A stretch of DNA of 64,000 nucleotides from Thermomicrobiales bacterium. Lineage in GTDB: Bacteria; Chloroflexota; Chloroflexia; Thermomicrobiales; UBA6265. Location: positions 248,001 through 312,000 of the forward strand of contig JAHBVL010000002.1 in the NCBI GenBank assembly GCA_019637585.1. The letters are read 5' to 3'. The notes under the pieces are model-generated. The model made no database searches and had not been told where the DNA came from. It worked only from the letters and a program-made list of their open reading frames with translations. The translations under genes and the position numbers were made by a program. Of the stretch, positions 42,152 through 50,595 are shown one piece after another (position 1 is the stretch's first letter; each line of letters starts with the position of its first letter).

Positions 42152-43015
42152 ATGAGGCATGATGCCGTTCTGAAGACCATAACAATCGAACCGGAATCCG
42201 ATGGCGTTGACCCGGAGCGTTACCACGTGTCCAGCGTCAAATCGGCGTTCGAGATTCTCTTTGCGTTTCTCGATTCGTCTTCAGAACGTGGTGAACTCGG
42301 TGTCTCAGAACTGGCCCGCCTCACCGGCCAGACCAAGAACCAGACCTTCCGCCTGCTGCAGACGATGTCCAGTCTGGGCGTTGTGACGCAGGATCCAAAA
42401 CACCGAACCTGGGCGCTTTCCTATCGCCTTCTCGAGCTCGGCTCTGCTGCCCACTCGCGACTGAGTCTGGTCGACTCCGCCAGGGAGTCGCTCGACACAC
42501 TGCACCGGGAGCTCGGCGATCAGATTCTTCTCGGCGTGCTCACCGGTGGTTTCGCCACTATTCCCGTCGATGTGCGCCGGGGAATCGACATCCGGCCGAT
42601 CGGCGAGATCGGATCCCGCTTTGTCTTGCATGCCGGTGGAGGATCGAAACTCCTGCTGGCGTTCTCACCACCCGAGTACATCGAGGAGTACCTGCAAGTC
42701 GCCGCTCCTCTGAAACGCTTTACGGCCAACACCTGCGTCCAGCCAAGCCTTGTCCGTGAGGAATGCGCTCGCATACGGTCGCAAGGTTACGCCCTCAGCT
42801 TCCAGGACCTCAGTCTCGATCGGTGCTCGATCGCGGTTCCGATTCGGGACCGTGATGGGGAAGTGATCGCCGGTATCAGCGCATCGTCACCAGTGTCTCG
42901 CTTTGGAGAGGAGGACCGCCAGCGGAAGCTCGAGCTGCTGCGCAAGGCGTCTGCGGATGTCACCAATCGACTTGGCGGATTTGCGTCTCAGCTGAATCAA
43001 TTGCGGCCGAATTGA
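42152..43015 (+). CDS. IclR-family transcriptional regulator
   Basis: An N-terminal winged helix (ELGVSELARLTGQTKNQTFR through LLQTMSSLGVVTQD, about residues 47-80) precedes the IclR effector domain. That domain includes LVDSARESLDTLHRELGDQILLG and GYALSFQDLSLDRCSIAVPIRD with the usual sensory pocket. The ATG at 42152 lies only 8 bases after the -10 hexamer, so the mRNA may be leaderless. A TTG at 42116 in the same frame is inside the -35 and is rejected, but a downstream start such as GTG 42227 cannot be excluded. The overlapping inverted repeat suggests autoregulation. Likely targets are the flanking hydrolase and the transporter operon. Confidence 0.9.
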   Translation: MRHDAVLKTITIEPESDGVDPERYHVSSVKSAFEILFAFLDSSSERGELGVSELARLTGQTKNQTFRLLQTMSSLGVVTQDPKHRTWALSYRLLELGSAAHSRLSLVDSARESLDTLHRELGDQILLGVLTGGFATIPVDVRRGIDIRPIGEIGSRFVLHAGGGSKLLLAFSPPEYIEEYLQVAAPLKRFTANTCVQPSLVREECARIRSQGYALSFQDLSLDRCSIAVPIRDRDGEVIAGISASSPVSRFGEEDRQRKLELLRKASADVTNRLGGFASQLNQLRPN

Positions 43016-43057
43016 CGGTTCCCCCTTGGAGCCGCCTGCAATCAAAGGAGAAACAGC

Positions 43058-44692
43058 GTGAAAGTGAGCTTTGAGGACTTGATGCATCACGTGCCCGGTA
43101 TGTCGCGGCGGGATCTGATGAAGTACGCATCGGCGAGCGCGGCCACTGCGGCCGGGCTGGGGATTCTGCAAGGATCCGCATTCGCTCAGGATGCAGAGCC
43201 GACTCCGGGAGGCGTCTGGAGCGTGACGCTCGCCGGCAATCCGACCGCCTATCCGATCACCGCTCCCGGCGGCATCAACGACGTGCTCGTCAACAAGACG
43301 CTTTACAACTGCCTGACCCAGTACATCCTGGTCGACGGCGGTATTCAGGTTGTCGGCGACCTCGCCGAGTCCTGGGAAGCAAGCGACGATCTCTCCCAGT
43401 ACACCTTCACCCTCCGCGAGGGCATCACCTGGCACGATGGCACGCCCCTCACCTCAGCCGACGTCGTGTTCACCATCGAGTCGATGCTCAATCCGGACGT
43501 CACGGCATCGCAGCGAGGCAACATCGCATCGATCCAGTCGGCGGAGGCCGTCGACGATCTGACCGTCACATTCACCCTTGTGGCGCCGTTCGCCTATCTG
43601 CCGGTCATGCTCGGCTACAACATCGGCATCGTGCCGAAGCACCTGCTCGAGTCGGCCGATCTGAACGAACCGACCGACTTCCTCCTCAATCCGGTCGGCA
43701 GCGGCCCGTTCAAGTTCAAGAACCTTGCCGCGGGCGACAATCTCGAAGTCGAGCGTTATGACGACTACTTCGAGGGACCGGCGCTCCTCGACACGATCAT
43801 CTTCAAGATCGTTCCGGATGGCAACAGCCGCGTCACCCAGGTGCAGAGCGGCGATGTTGATCTCACCATCGTCGAGGCGCCCCAGGTCGAGTCGTTCAAT
43901 GGCTTGGCCAACGTTTCGATCCGCGAGGTGCCGCAGGTTCAGTACTACATGTTCGGCATCAACCACACCAGCCCGGTTATGCAGGACGTTCGCGTCCGGC
44001 AGGCGCTGGCCCAGGTGCTGGACAGGCAGGCGATCGTCGACAACCTGCTTGGCGGATTCGGCGCGGTGGCGACCGGACCGATCAACCCGCTCCTGGCTGA
44101 GTACTACAACCCAGACGTGACGGTCTGGGCATACGATCCAGACGCTGCGGCGGCACTTCTCGACGAGGCGGGCTGGGTGCTCGATGGCGATGTCCGGAAG
44201 AATGAAGCAGGCGAGAGCCTGACCATCGTCATGAATGGACCACAGGGCTATCCGGTGCTGGAGCAGGTCCTGCTCTACGCCCAGCAGCAGTTCCAGCAGC
44301 TCGGCGTTGATCTCGTCTTCGAGTTCGACGAGTGGACGGTCCATCTCGACAAGTACCGCAGCCAGCAGTACGACTTGCTGCTCAACTGGTGGATCACCCC
44401 GCCGACGCCGGATCTCTACGCTCACTACCACAGCGCATCTGACGCCAACTGGTGGAAGTACAACAATCCGGAGGTCGACGAGCTCATTCTCGCGGGCCGC
44501 TCGGAAGCTGACGATGCGACTCGGTCGGAGACGTATCACGAGCTCCAGCGAGTGCTGGCCGACGATGTTCCAGTCCTCTACCTCTGGTATGGACGAGAGC
44601 TGCAGGCGTTGTCGAACCGCACGCAGGGACTCCCGGCTATGGGTTACCGCGACGCGCTGACCTGGTCCGAGCTGATCTGGGTCACCGAATAA
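43058..44692 (+). CDS. Peptide/nickel-type ABC substrate-binding protein with Tat signal
   Basis: The 544-residue family 5 solute-binding protein is exported by the Tat pathway: SRRDLMKYASASAATAAGLG (from residue 16) is a twin-arginine signal ending near AFAQD. No lipobox Cys is seen. The mature part has the family features ADVVFTIESMLNPDVTASQ, GSGPFKFKN and VRQALAQVLDRQAIVDNLLGG. It captures peptides or similar amides for the two permeases that follow. The 42-base gap after the IclR gene suggests one operon. Confidence 0.93.
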   Translation: MKVSFEDLMHHVPGMSRRDLMKYASASAATAAGLGILQGSAFAQDAEPTPGGVWSVTLAGNPTAYPITAPGGINDVLVNKTLYNCLTQYILVDGGIQVVGDLAESWEASDDLSQYTFTLREGITWHDGTPLTSADVVFTIESMLNPDVTASQRGNIASIQSAEAVDDLTVTFTLVAPFAYLPVMLGYNIGIVPKHLLESADLNEPTDFLLNPVGSGPFKFKNLAAGDNLEVERYDDYFEGPALLDTIIFKIVPDGNSRVTQVQSGDVDLTIVEAPQVESFNGLANVSIREVPQVQYYMFGINHTSPVMQDVRVRQALAQVLDRQAIVDNLLGGFGAVATGPINPLLAEYYNPDVTVWAYDPDAAAALLDEAGWVLDGDVRKNEAGESLTIVMNGPQGYPVLEQVLLYAQQQFQQLGVDLVFEFDEWTVHLDKYRSQQYDLLLNWWITPPTPDLYAHYHSASDANWWKYNNPEVDELILAGRSEADDATRSETYHELQRVLADDVPVLYLWYGRELQALSNRTQGLPAMGYRDALTWSELIWVTE

Positions 44693-44722
44693 CCGTCGCG
44701 TTTCGCGACTGAGGATTGGTCA

Positions 44723-45670
44723 GTGGCTGCCTACGTCTTGCGTCGAGTTCTCGGGGCGATCGTGCTGATGTTTCTGGTGAGCATCGTCACCTTCTACCTG
44801 ATTCACCGGGCGCCAGGCGGACCGGCGCTGCTGTCCAATCCCGATCTGACGCAGAGTCAGGTCCAGGAGTTCACCGAAGCGCTGGAACTGGATGATCCGC
44901 TGTACAGCCAGTATTTCCGCTGGCTGAAACACGCCATTCGGGGCGATTTCGGCAACAGCTACAGCACGATCAAGCCGGTCACCGAGGTGATCAGCGAACG
45001 TTTGCCAAACACCGCGATTCTGGCCTTCTCGGCGATCGGGTTGTCCATTCTGCTGGCGGTCCCCCTTGGAGTGATCAGCGCCGTCAGGCGCGACTCTCTC
45101 CTCGACCGGGTGATCACCAGCTTTTCCTTTCTCGGCACATCGATTCCCGTCTTCTGGTTGGGAATCATGCTGATCGTGCTCTTCTCCCTCCGGCTGGATT
45201 GGCTACCTTCCGGGGGGATGCGCTCAACCGGTCAGCCCTTTTCGGTCAGCGACCGTCTGTCGCATCTCGTGCTGCCCATGACCGTGCTGGCCGTCAGCAA
45301 TCTGGCCGAGCTGACGCGCTACATGCGTTCCGGCATGATCACGGTGCTCCAGGAAGACTACATGCGCACCGCCCGCTCGAAGGGTCTCTCCGAGCGGCGT
45401 GTGCTCCGCGTCCATGGGTTGAAAAACGCCCTGATACCCATCATCACCGTCATCGGCATCATGATTCCCCGGGCCATGGGGAGCGCAGCTGTGACCGAGA
45501 CCGTTTTCTCCTGGCCGGGTATGGGCAGGCTAGCTGTCGAATCAGCGACGTCGCGTGACTATCCCGTCGTCATTGGGGCCACGCTGACCATTGCTTTGAT
45601 CACCGTGACCTGCAGTCTGATCACCGACCTTCTCTACGGTGTGCTCGATCCACGAATCAGGATGAGCTAG
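44723..45670 (+). CDS. Peptide ABC transporter permease, DppB type
   Basis: The 315-residue inner-membrane protein has six predicted helices and the DppB/OppB N-terminus (RRVLGAIVLMFLVSIVTFYL). The EAA loop contacting the ATPase reads YMRTARSKGLSERRVLRVHG. It begins with GTG at 44723, 30 bases after the binding protein, and forms a heterodimer with the DppC-type partner three bases downstream. Confidence 0.94.
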   Translation: MAAYVLRRVLGAIVLMFLVSIVTFYLIHRAPGGPALLSNPDLTQSQVQEFTEALELDDPLYSQYFRWLKHAIRGDFGNSYSTIKPVTEVISERLPNTAILAFSAIGLSILLAVPLGVISAVRRDSLLDRVITSFSFLGTSIPVFWLGIMLIVLFSLRLDWLPSGGMRSTGQPFSVSDRLSHLVLPMTVLAVSNLAELTRYMRSGMITVLQEDYMRTARSKGLSERRVLRVHGLKNALIPIITVIGIMIPRAMGSAAVTETVFSWPGMGRLAVESATSRDYPVVIGATLTIALITVTCSLITDLLYGVLDPRIRMS

Positions 45671-45672
45671 CC

Positions 45673-46572
45673 GTGAGCGAGCTGGCCCTTCCATCCGCCG
45701 AATCAGCCGGAGCGCTGCGTGGACAGCCATCGCGCTCCTTCTCGGCAATCGCCTGGCGGCGATTCCGGCGCAACCGGCTGGCCATGCTCTCGGCGACCGT
45801 GCTCATCATCCTCTATGTCGTCGCGCTCTTTGCGCCGCAAATCGCGCCACACGACCCCAACTATGTCGACATCATGAACCGCCATGCGGAGCGGTCGGCC
45901 GAGCACCGGCTCGGCACCGACGAAAACGGCCGCGATGAGCTCTCCCGCCTGATCTATGGCGCTCGTATCTCGATGACGGTCGGCTTCATCTCGATGGTCC
46001 TGGCGATCGCCATCGGCACACTGGTTGGCGCACTGGCCGGCTATCTCGGCGGCGTCGTCGACTCGATTCTGATGCGTTTCACGGATGGCATGCTGGCAAT
46101 TCCCTACTTCTTCCTTGTGCTGATCGTCGTGGCCGTTTTCGGGTCGTCCTTCAGGAATATCGTCATCGTCATCGGTGTCACCAGCTGGATGCCGGTGGCC
46201 CGCATCGTTCGCAGCGAAGTGCTGCGCTACAAACAGCAGGAATTCGTCGTCGCGGCCCGGTCACTCGGCGCCCCCACGCATCGCGTGCTCTTCCGGCACA
46301 TCATTCCGCACACTGTGCCTTCCGTCATCGTGGCGGCGACGCTGGGAGTTGCTGCCGCGATTCTGCTGGAGTCGGCTCTCAGTTATCTCGGTCTTGGTAT
46401 CCAACCACCCACTGCCAGCTGGGGAAACATGCTGAGCAAGTCGCAGGCGTATCTGTGGGAAAACCCATGGTTGCCTGTCTATCCCGGCGCCCTGATTTTC
46501 ATCAGTGTGCTGGCGTTCAACTTTCTTGGCGATGCGCTGCGTGACGCGCTCGACCCAAGACTGAAAGGGTAA
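45673..46572 (+). CDS. Peptide ABC transporter permease, DppC type
   Basis: The 299-residue permease has the DppC/OppC signature FRRNRLAMLSATVLIILYV at the first helix, HRLGTDENGRDELSRLIYGA in the first periplasmic loop, and the EAA loop EFVVAARSLGAPTHRVLFRH. Start is GTG at 45673, almost touching the DppB stop. The operon does not contain the two ATP-binding subunits, so they must be encoded elsewhere or shared. Confidence 0.94.
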   Translation: MSELALPSAESAGALRGQPSRSFSAIAWRRFRRNRLAMLSATVLIILYVVALFAPQIAPHDPNYVDIMNRHAERSAEHRLGTDENGRDELSRLIYGARISMTVGFISMVLAIAIGTLVGALAGYLGGVVDSILMRFTDGMLAIPYFFLVLIVVAVFGSSFRNIVIVIGVTSWMPVARIVRSEVLRYKQQEFVVAARSLGAPTHRVLFRHIIPHTVPSVIVAATLGVAAAILLESALSYLGLGIQPPTASWGNMLSKSQAYLWENPWLPVYPGALIFISVLAFNFLGDALRDALDPRLKG

Positions 46573-46619
46573 TGAGTTTCCGTCACGGTTTTGAGTCTGA
46601 ATCTGCCCAGGGAGAAACA

Positions 46620-47669
46620 ATGGTGGCTGCGAGCGGAAGTGTTGGATTTGTCGGCGACGTCATGGTCGAAACGACCAAGGCATCGACCCTGTATGCGGCG
46701 AATGGAGGCTATCGGCGGGCCGTCGAAAAGCTGGCTGAGTGCGATCTTCGCATCGGCAATCTGGAAATGCCCGTATCCGAACGGGGGTACAAGGTACGCA
46801 AGTACTCCAATCTTCGATCCCACCCGTCGGTCCTGCCGAGCGTCGTCGAAATGGGATTTCAGGCCGTCTCGCTGGCGAACAACCATATGATGGATTACGG
46901 CCCGGAGGCGCTGCACGACACGCTCAAATTCGTCAGTGAGGCGGGTATCGAGCACACGGGCGCCGGCGCCTCTCTCGACCAGGCGATGAGCCCGCTCACG
47001 CTCGAAGCCGGTTCCGCGAAGATCGGATTTCTGAGCTTCGCGTCGACGCTGCCGATGGAGTCAGACGCCGGCGTTGGCAAACCGGGTATCGCACCCATCC
47101 GAGTTGGATTTTCCTTTGAAGTCGACGCCAATCTGATGGCGGAACAACCCGGCACCATGCCGCAAGTACACAGCTGGACCGACCCCGACGATCGGGCCCA
47201 CGCCTGCGACGCGGTTGCCGAGCTGCGCAAGACGGTCGATTTCGTCGCGGTGGCTCTCCACTGGGGTGTGCCCAACTACTGGCTCTCACCCTATCAGGGT
47301 CTGCTCACCCAGTATCAGCCGGTCCTCGGACACGCGCTCATCGACGCGGGAGCGGACGCCATCATCGGCCATCACTCCCACTCGCTTCACCCGATCGAGG
47401 TTTATAAGGGAAAGCCGATTTTCTACTCGCTGGGCAACTTCCTGTTCGAAGGGGCTCGCGGCTTCATGGAACCGGAATCGATCATTGCCCGCTTCGACTT
47501 CGAGCGGGGTTGGGAGCTCGTGCCGCTGATGCTCGATCCCGACGGATTCCCGGCGCTTGCCGACGCCGATCAGGCCGAGGCCGTGCTCAATCTCCTCGCC
47601 GATATGTCGCAGGTGTTCGGCGATCCGGTGCGCAAACAGAATGGAGTGGGCAGGTTGGCAGGGACGTAG
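46620..47669 (+). CDS. CapA-family (poly-gamma-glutamate synthesis-type) protein
   Basis: The 349-residue product matches the CapA metallophosphatase-like family: SVGFVGDVMVE near the start, LRIGNLEMPVSERGYKVRKY, VSLANNHMMDYGPEAL, VAVALHWGVPNYW and AIIGHHSHSLHPIEVY. Bacillus CapA is needed for poly-gamma-glutamate capsule, but many homologues occur in unrelated settings. Here there is no signal peptide and no CapB/CapC, so it is probably a cytosolic hydrolase linked to the imported substrate (inference). ATG 46620 has GGGAG upstream; an ATG at 46572 overlapping the permease stop is less likely. Confidence 0.85.
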   Translation: MVAASGSVGFVGDVMVETTKASTLYAANGGYRRAVEKLAECDLRIGNLEMPVSERGYKVRKYSNLRSHPSVLPSVVEMGFQAVSLANNHMMDYGPEALHDTLKFVSEAGIEHTGAGASLDQAMSPLTLEAGSAKIGFLSFASTLPMESDAGVGKPGIAPIRVGFSFEVDANLMAEQPGTMPQVHSWTDPDDRAHACDAVAELRKTVDFVAVALHWGVPNYWLSPYQGLLTQYQPVLGHALIDAGADAIIGHHSHSLHPIEVYKGKPIFYSLGNFLFEGARGFMEPESIIARFDFERGWELVPLMLDPDGFPALADADQAEAVLNLLADMSQVFGDPVRKQNGVGRLAGT

Positions 47670-47723
47670 TCGAGCGGTAACGGAATCATGAATCCAGGGC
47701 GGGACATTGAAAGGACAACTATC

Positions 47724-49508
47724 GTGGCAGATCTGAAATCGTTGACATCATGGGCGGACAAGAAAACTGAAGGGCCGATCCTCGATCAGCTCACGCTCGA
47801 CGAACCCTGGGCGATGATCGAGTACTTCGCTCCGACCTATCGCCTGTCGGGCAGCGAAGACGAGCGGAAATGCGTCGACTACCTGACCGGGAAGTTGACG
47901 GAATGGGGGGTGCCGCACACGCTCCATGAGCCAACCCTCTTTGTTTCTCACCCTATCAGCGCGCACGTGCGAACTGAAGGGAAGGACGGCAAGCAGTACG
48001 AAGCGAAAACGCCGGCGATGTCGGTGTCGACCGATGGCGAGCTCACGGGCGAGCTGCTCTACATCCCAGGCAACGCCGGTGGATTCGTTCTGGGCGACAT
48101 CTTCGCCGTGGGTATCGATACCGGCAACACGTCGATCGCCGGGAAAATCGTTCTCACCGAAGGTTTCGCCATGCCCGGCAAGGTCCAGGATCTGATGAAG
48201 GGAGGCGCCATCGGCGGCATCTTCATCAACCCGGGCCAGAATATTCACGACGGAGTCTGCACGACGATCTGGGGCGCCCCGGATTTCGACAGCCAGTCGC
48301 GCCAACCCAGCGTTCCAGTCGTCGCGATCAACAATCCTGATGGCCAGGAATTGATCGAGTATGCCAAGACCGGTGGCAAGATCTCCATTCACACGAAGCT
48401 CGACACCCAGTGGCGCCAGATTCCGATCGTTGTGGCCGACATCCCGGGCACCGAGGAACCGGAAAAGTATGTACTCCTCCACGGTCACCTTGATGGATGG
48501 ATCTACGGCGTCGCGGACAATGCCACCGGCAACGCCACCATGGCCGAGATCGCTCGCGTTTTCTGGGCCAATCGCGACAAGCTGAAGCGCTCGGTGAAAA
48601 TAGCCTGGTGGTCGGGACATTCCCACGGCCGCTACGCCGGCTCGACCTGGTTCTCGGACGAGTACGCCATCGATCTCTACAACAACTGCCTGGCGCAGGT
48701 GAACTGCGACTCGCCGGGAGCGCGATGGGCCACCACGTACAACCACCTCTCAGCGCTGAGCGAAACCGAAGACTTCGTGACCAGCACGATCACCGATGTG
48801 ACCGGGATCGTCCCCGAGCCGGAGCGGCCGCCGCGCGCCGGTGACTACTCCTTCAACCAGATCGGCCTGACCGGTTTCTACATGCTCTCCTCGACCATGC
48901 CTGAGGAGAAAAAGAAAGAGCAGAACTTCTACGAGGTCGGTGGCTGCGGTGGCAACATCGGCTGGCACACCAAAGACGACACGATGGAGCTGGCCGACCG
49001 CGATAACCTGATTCGGGATATTCGCATGTACGCCGCCTCGGTCTTCCGGATGCTCAATGCCCCGGTCGTCCCCTACAACTACAAGACGACCGTCGCCGAC
49101 CTCCGGTCGACACTGGAGAAGTACGCCGGATCGGCGGGCGATCTCTTCGACTTCACACCGGTCAGGACCGCACTCGACGCGCTCGATGGCGCACTCGATG
49201 CGTTCTACGCGTCGGTGCCGAAGAGCGCCTCACTCGGCGATGCCCAGACCGACGCGATCAATCAGGCGCAGGTGCGCGTGGGACGCATTCTCAATCCGAT
49301 CAACTACTCCCGGATGGAGCCGTTCCGGCACGACCCGGCGATGACGGTCGCTCCGCTGCCTGATCTCGTCCCCGCTCTTTCAGCCGGCAAGGCAGCAGGG
49401 GATCCTGCCAGAGAAGGCGTTCTGGTGGCTCATCTGACCCGCGGTCAGAACCGCATCGTCTGGGCACTGCAGCTCGCTCGCGAGGAAGTCGAACGAGCAA
49501 CCGTATAG
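47724..49508 (+). CDS. M28-like metallohydrolase, paralogue 2
   Basis: This 594-residue protein is clearly related to the one at 40209-41996 over its whole length (YRLSGSEDERKCVDYLTGKL versus the corresponding IRLSGSEDEERSVAFLKNRL). It keeps HGHLDGW, ADNATGNAT, NCDSPGARWATTYN and WHTKDD, and again reads WWSGHSHGRYAGS in place of the usual Glu pair. No signal peptide is seen. GTG 47724 is preferred because AAGGA lies eight bases upstream; an ATG at 47688 is the alternative. It closes the transporter operon and is followed by a strong terminator. Confidence 0.85.
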   Translation: MADLKSLTSWADKKTEGPILDQLTLDEPWAMIEYFAPTYRLSGSEDERKCVDYLTGKLTEWGVPHTLHEPTLFVSHPISAHVRTEGKDGKQYEAKTPAMSVSTDGELTGELLYIPGNAGGFVLGDIFAVGIDTGNTSIAGKIVLTEGFAMPGKVQDLMKGGAIGGIFINPGQNIHDGVCTTIWGAPDFDSQSRQPSVPVVAINNPDGQELIEYAKTGGKISIHTKLDTQWRQIPIVVADIPGTEEPEKYVLLHGHLDGWIYGVADNATGNATMAEIARVFWANRDKLKRSVKIAWWSGHSHGRYAGSTWFSDEYAIDLYNNCLAQVNCDSPGARWATTYNHLSALSETEDFVTSTITDVTGIVPEPERPPRAGDYSFNQIGLTGFYMLSSTMPEEKKKEQNFYEVGGCGGNIGWHTKDDTMELADRDNLIRDIRMYAASVFRMLNAPVVPYNYKTTVADLRSTLEKYAGSAGDLFDFTPVRTALDALDGALDAFYASVPKSASLGDAQTDAINQAQVRVGRILNPINYSRMEPFRHDPAMTVAPLPDLVPALSAGKAAGDPAREGVLVAHLTRGQNRIVWALQLAREEVERATV

Positions 49509-49532
49509 ACCAGAGCGTTTCCTCTGGTTTGC

Positions 49533-49566
49533 CGCGCGCAAGGACCTGCGTCCTTGCGCGCGTTTT
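49533..49566 (+). terminator. Rho-independent terminator after the transporter operon
   Basis: A perfect 13-bp stem (CGCGCGCAAGGAC and its complement, loop CTGC) is followed by TTTT. It ends the rightward operon that begins at the IclR gene, 25 bases after the last stop. Confidence 0.85.
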
Positions 49567-49605
49567 GCTGTGCGTCGCGCTGATCAGCAATCGTGAGCCG
49601 CCACA

Positions 49606-49962
49606 TCAGTCCATCGTGACTGGCCGGCGTGGAATCGTACGCAGACCATCGATCGACACATCATCGAGTTCGACGACGACCGAAATGTCCGACTCGATCA
49701 GCGACACGATCGCCTCGCGGGGCCCCTCTCTCCACTCGGCGCTTCCATAGAACGCGTCCTGGCTCCGCTGCCGGTCGAAGAGGTCGTCATAGGCACGGAT
49801 CAGGTAATAGGAGTTGTCGTCGTGCGTCGAAGGTCCGTACGCCACCACCTCCACGTGCCACCGCTCGAGCATCGGCATCGATTGCTCCACGACCAGGCGA
49901 TGGAAATCGCCTCGACTTCCCGGCTTCAAGGCGTAGGTGCGAATCTCGATCACCCGTGTCAT
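49606..49962 (-). CDS. NIPSNAP-family protein
   Basis: The 118-residue protein starts VIEIRTYALKPGSRGDFHRL and has SYYLIRAYDDLFDRQRSQDA and AFYGSAEWREGPREAIVSLI, the normal pattern of the NIPSNAP ferredoxin-like dimer domain. Bacterial members have no established reaction. ATG 49962 is preceded by GGGAGTCGCC; the longer frame to 50049 is rejected. It is divergent from the YdeI-like gene. Confidence 0.85.
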   Translation of the reverse strand: MTRVIEIRTYALKPGSRGDFHRLVVEQSMPMLERWHVEVVAYGPSTHDDNSYYLIRAYDDLFDRQRSQDAFYGSAEWREGPREAIVSLIESDISVVVELDDVSIDGLRTIPRRPVTMD

Positions 49963-50064
49963 GGCGACTCCCGTCGAGCTCGTTTCCGGTACAGTCATCA
50001 GATCGCGGCCCGCTCCAGGGCGTGATAGACAGAAAACGATACGGCACAATCACCGGAGATTCCC

Positions 50065-50502
50065 ATGCAGACGTCATTCAAGTCCACCCTCTGGCAAGAT
50101 GGCAACAACACCGGCATCGAGGTTCCTGAAAAGAATCTCTCCGAACTCGGCGCCGGTAAACGCGTGCCGGTCGAGGTCACCGTCAATGGATACTCGTACA
50201 AGAGCACGACGGCATTCATGGGCGGCAAGGCGCTGATCCCCTTCGCCAAAGCGCACCGCGACGCTTCCGGTATCCAGGGTGGCGATGCCATCGAGGTGAC
50301 GCTGACTCGCGACGAATCCAGCCGCGCCGTCGAACTTCCCGACGATGCCCGCCAGGCGTCCGAGAGCGCCGGGGTGCTCGCCTCATTCGAGAAACTCGCC
50401 CCTTCCCACCAGAAGGAATACGTGCGATCGATCGAAGAAGCCAAAAAACCCGAAACCCGCGCCAACCGCATTCAGAAGATGATCGACAACCTGGCCAGGT
50501 GA
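50065..50502 (+). CDS. YdeI/OmpD-associated family protein (DUF1905-type)
   Basis: The 145-residue protein has a small beta-barrel N-terminal domain (FKSTLWQDGNNTGIEVPEKN, VPVEVTVNGYSYKST) of the DUF1905 type. A helical C-terminal half follows (LASFEKLAPSHQKEYVRSIE and KKPETRANRIQKMIDNL) typical of the YdeI family. The role of the family is unclear; genes of the DUF1801 and DUF4287 types, often found with it, lie 1.3-1.7 kb away. Start ATG 50065 follows GGAG with a spacing near eight. Confidence 0.88.
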   Translation: MQTSFKSTLWQDGNNTGIEVPEKNLSELGAGKRVPVEVTVNGYSYKSTTAFMGGKALIPFAKAHRDASGIQGGDAIEVTLTRDESSRAVELPDDARQASESAGVLASFEKLAPSHQKEYVRSIEEAKKPETRANRIQKMIDNLAR

Positions 50503-50595
50503 TGCATCACCGGCGAGTTGATCGCTGGCACGCGACGAACCGGGCGCCGGCTCGCATGAGCCGCCGCTCGGCTGATCTCCTGACGCTGCGCGATC

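Noticed and set aside
43454-44539. 361-codon frame antisense to the peptide-binding protein
   Set aside because: Shadow of a real gene with a Tat signal and family motifs on the plus strand.
46620-47669. Capsule (poly-gamma-glutamate) biosynthesis locus
   Set aside because: Only a CapA-type protein is present. CapB, CapC and CapD are missing and the operon is that of an importer.
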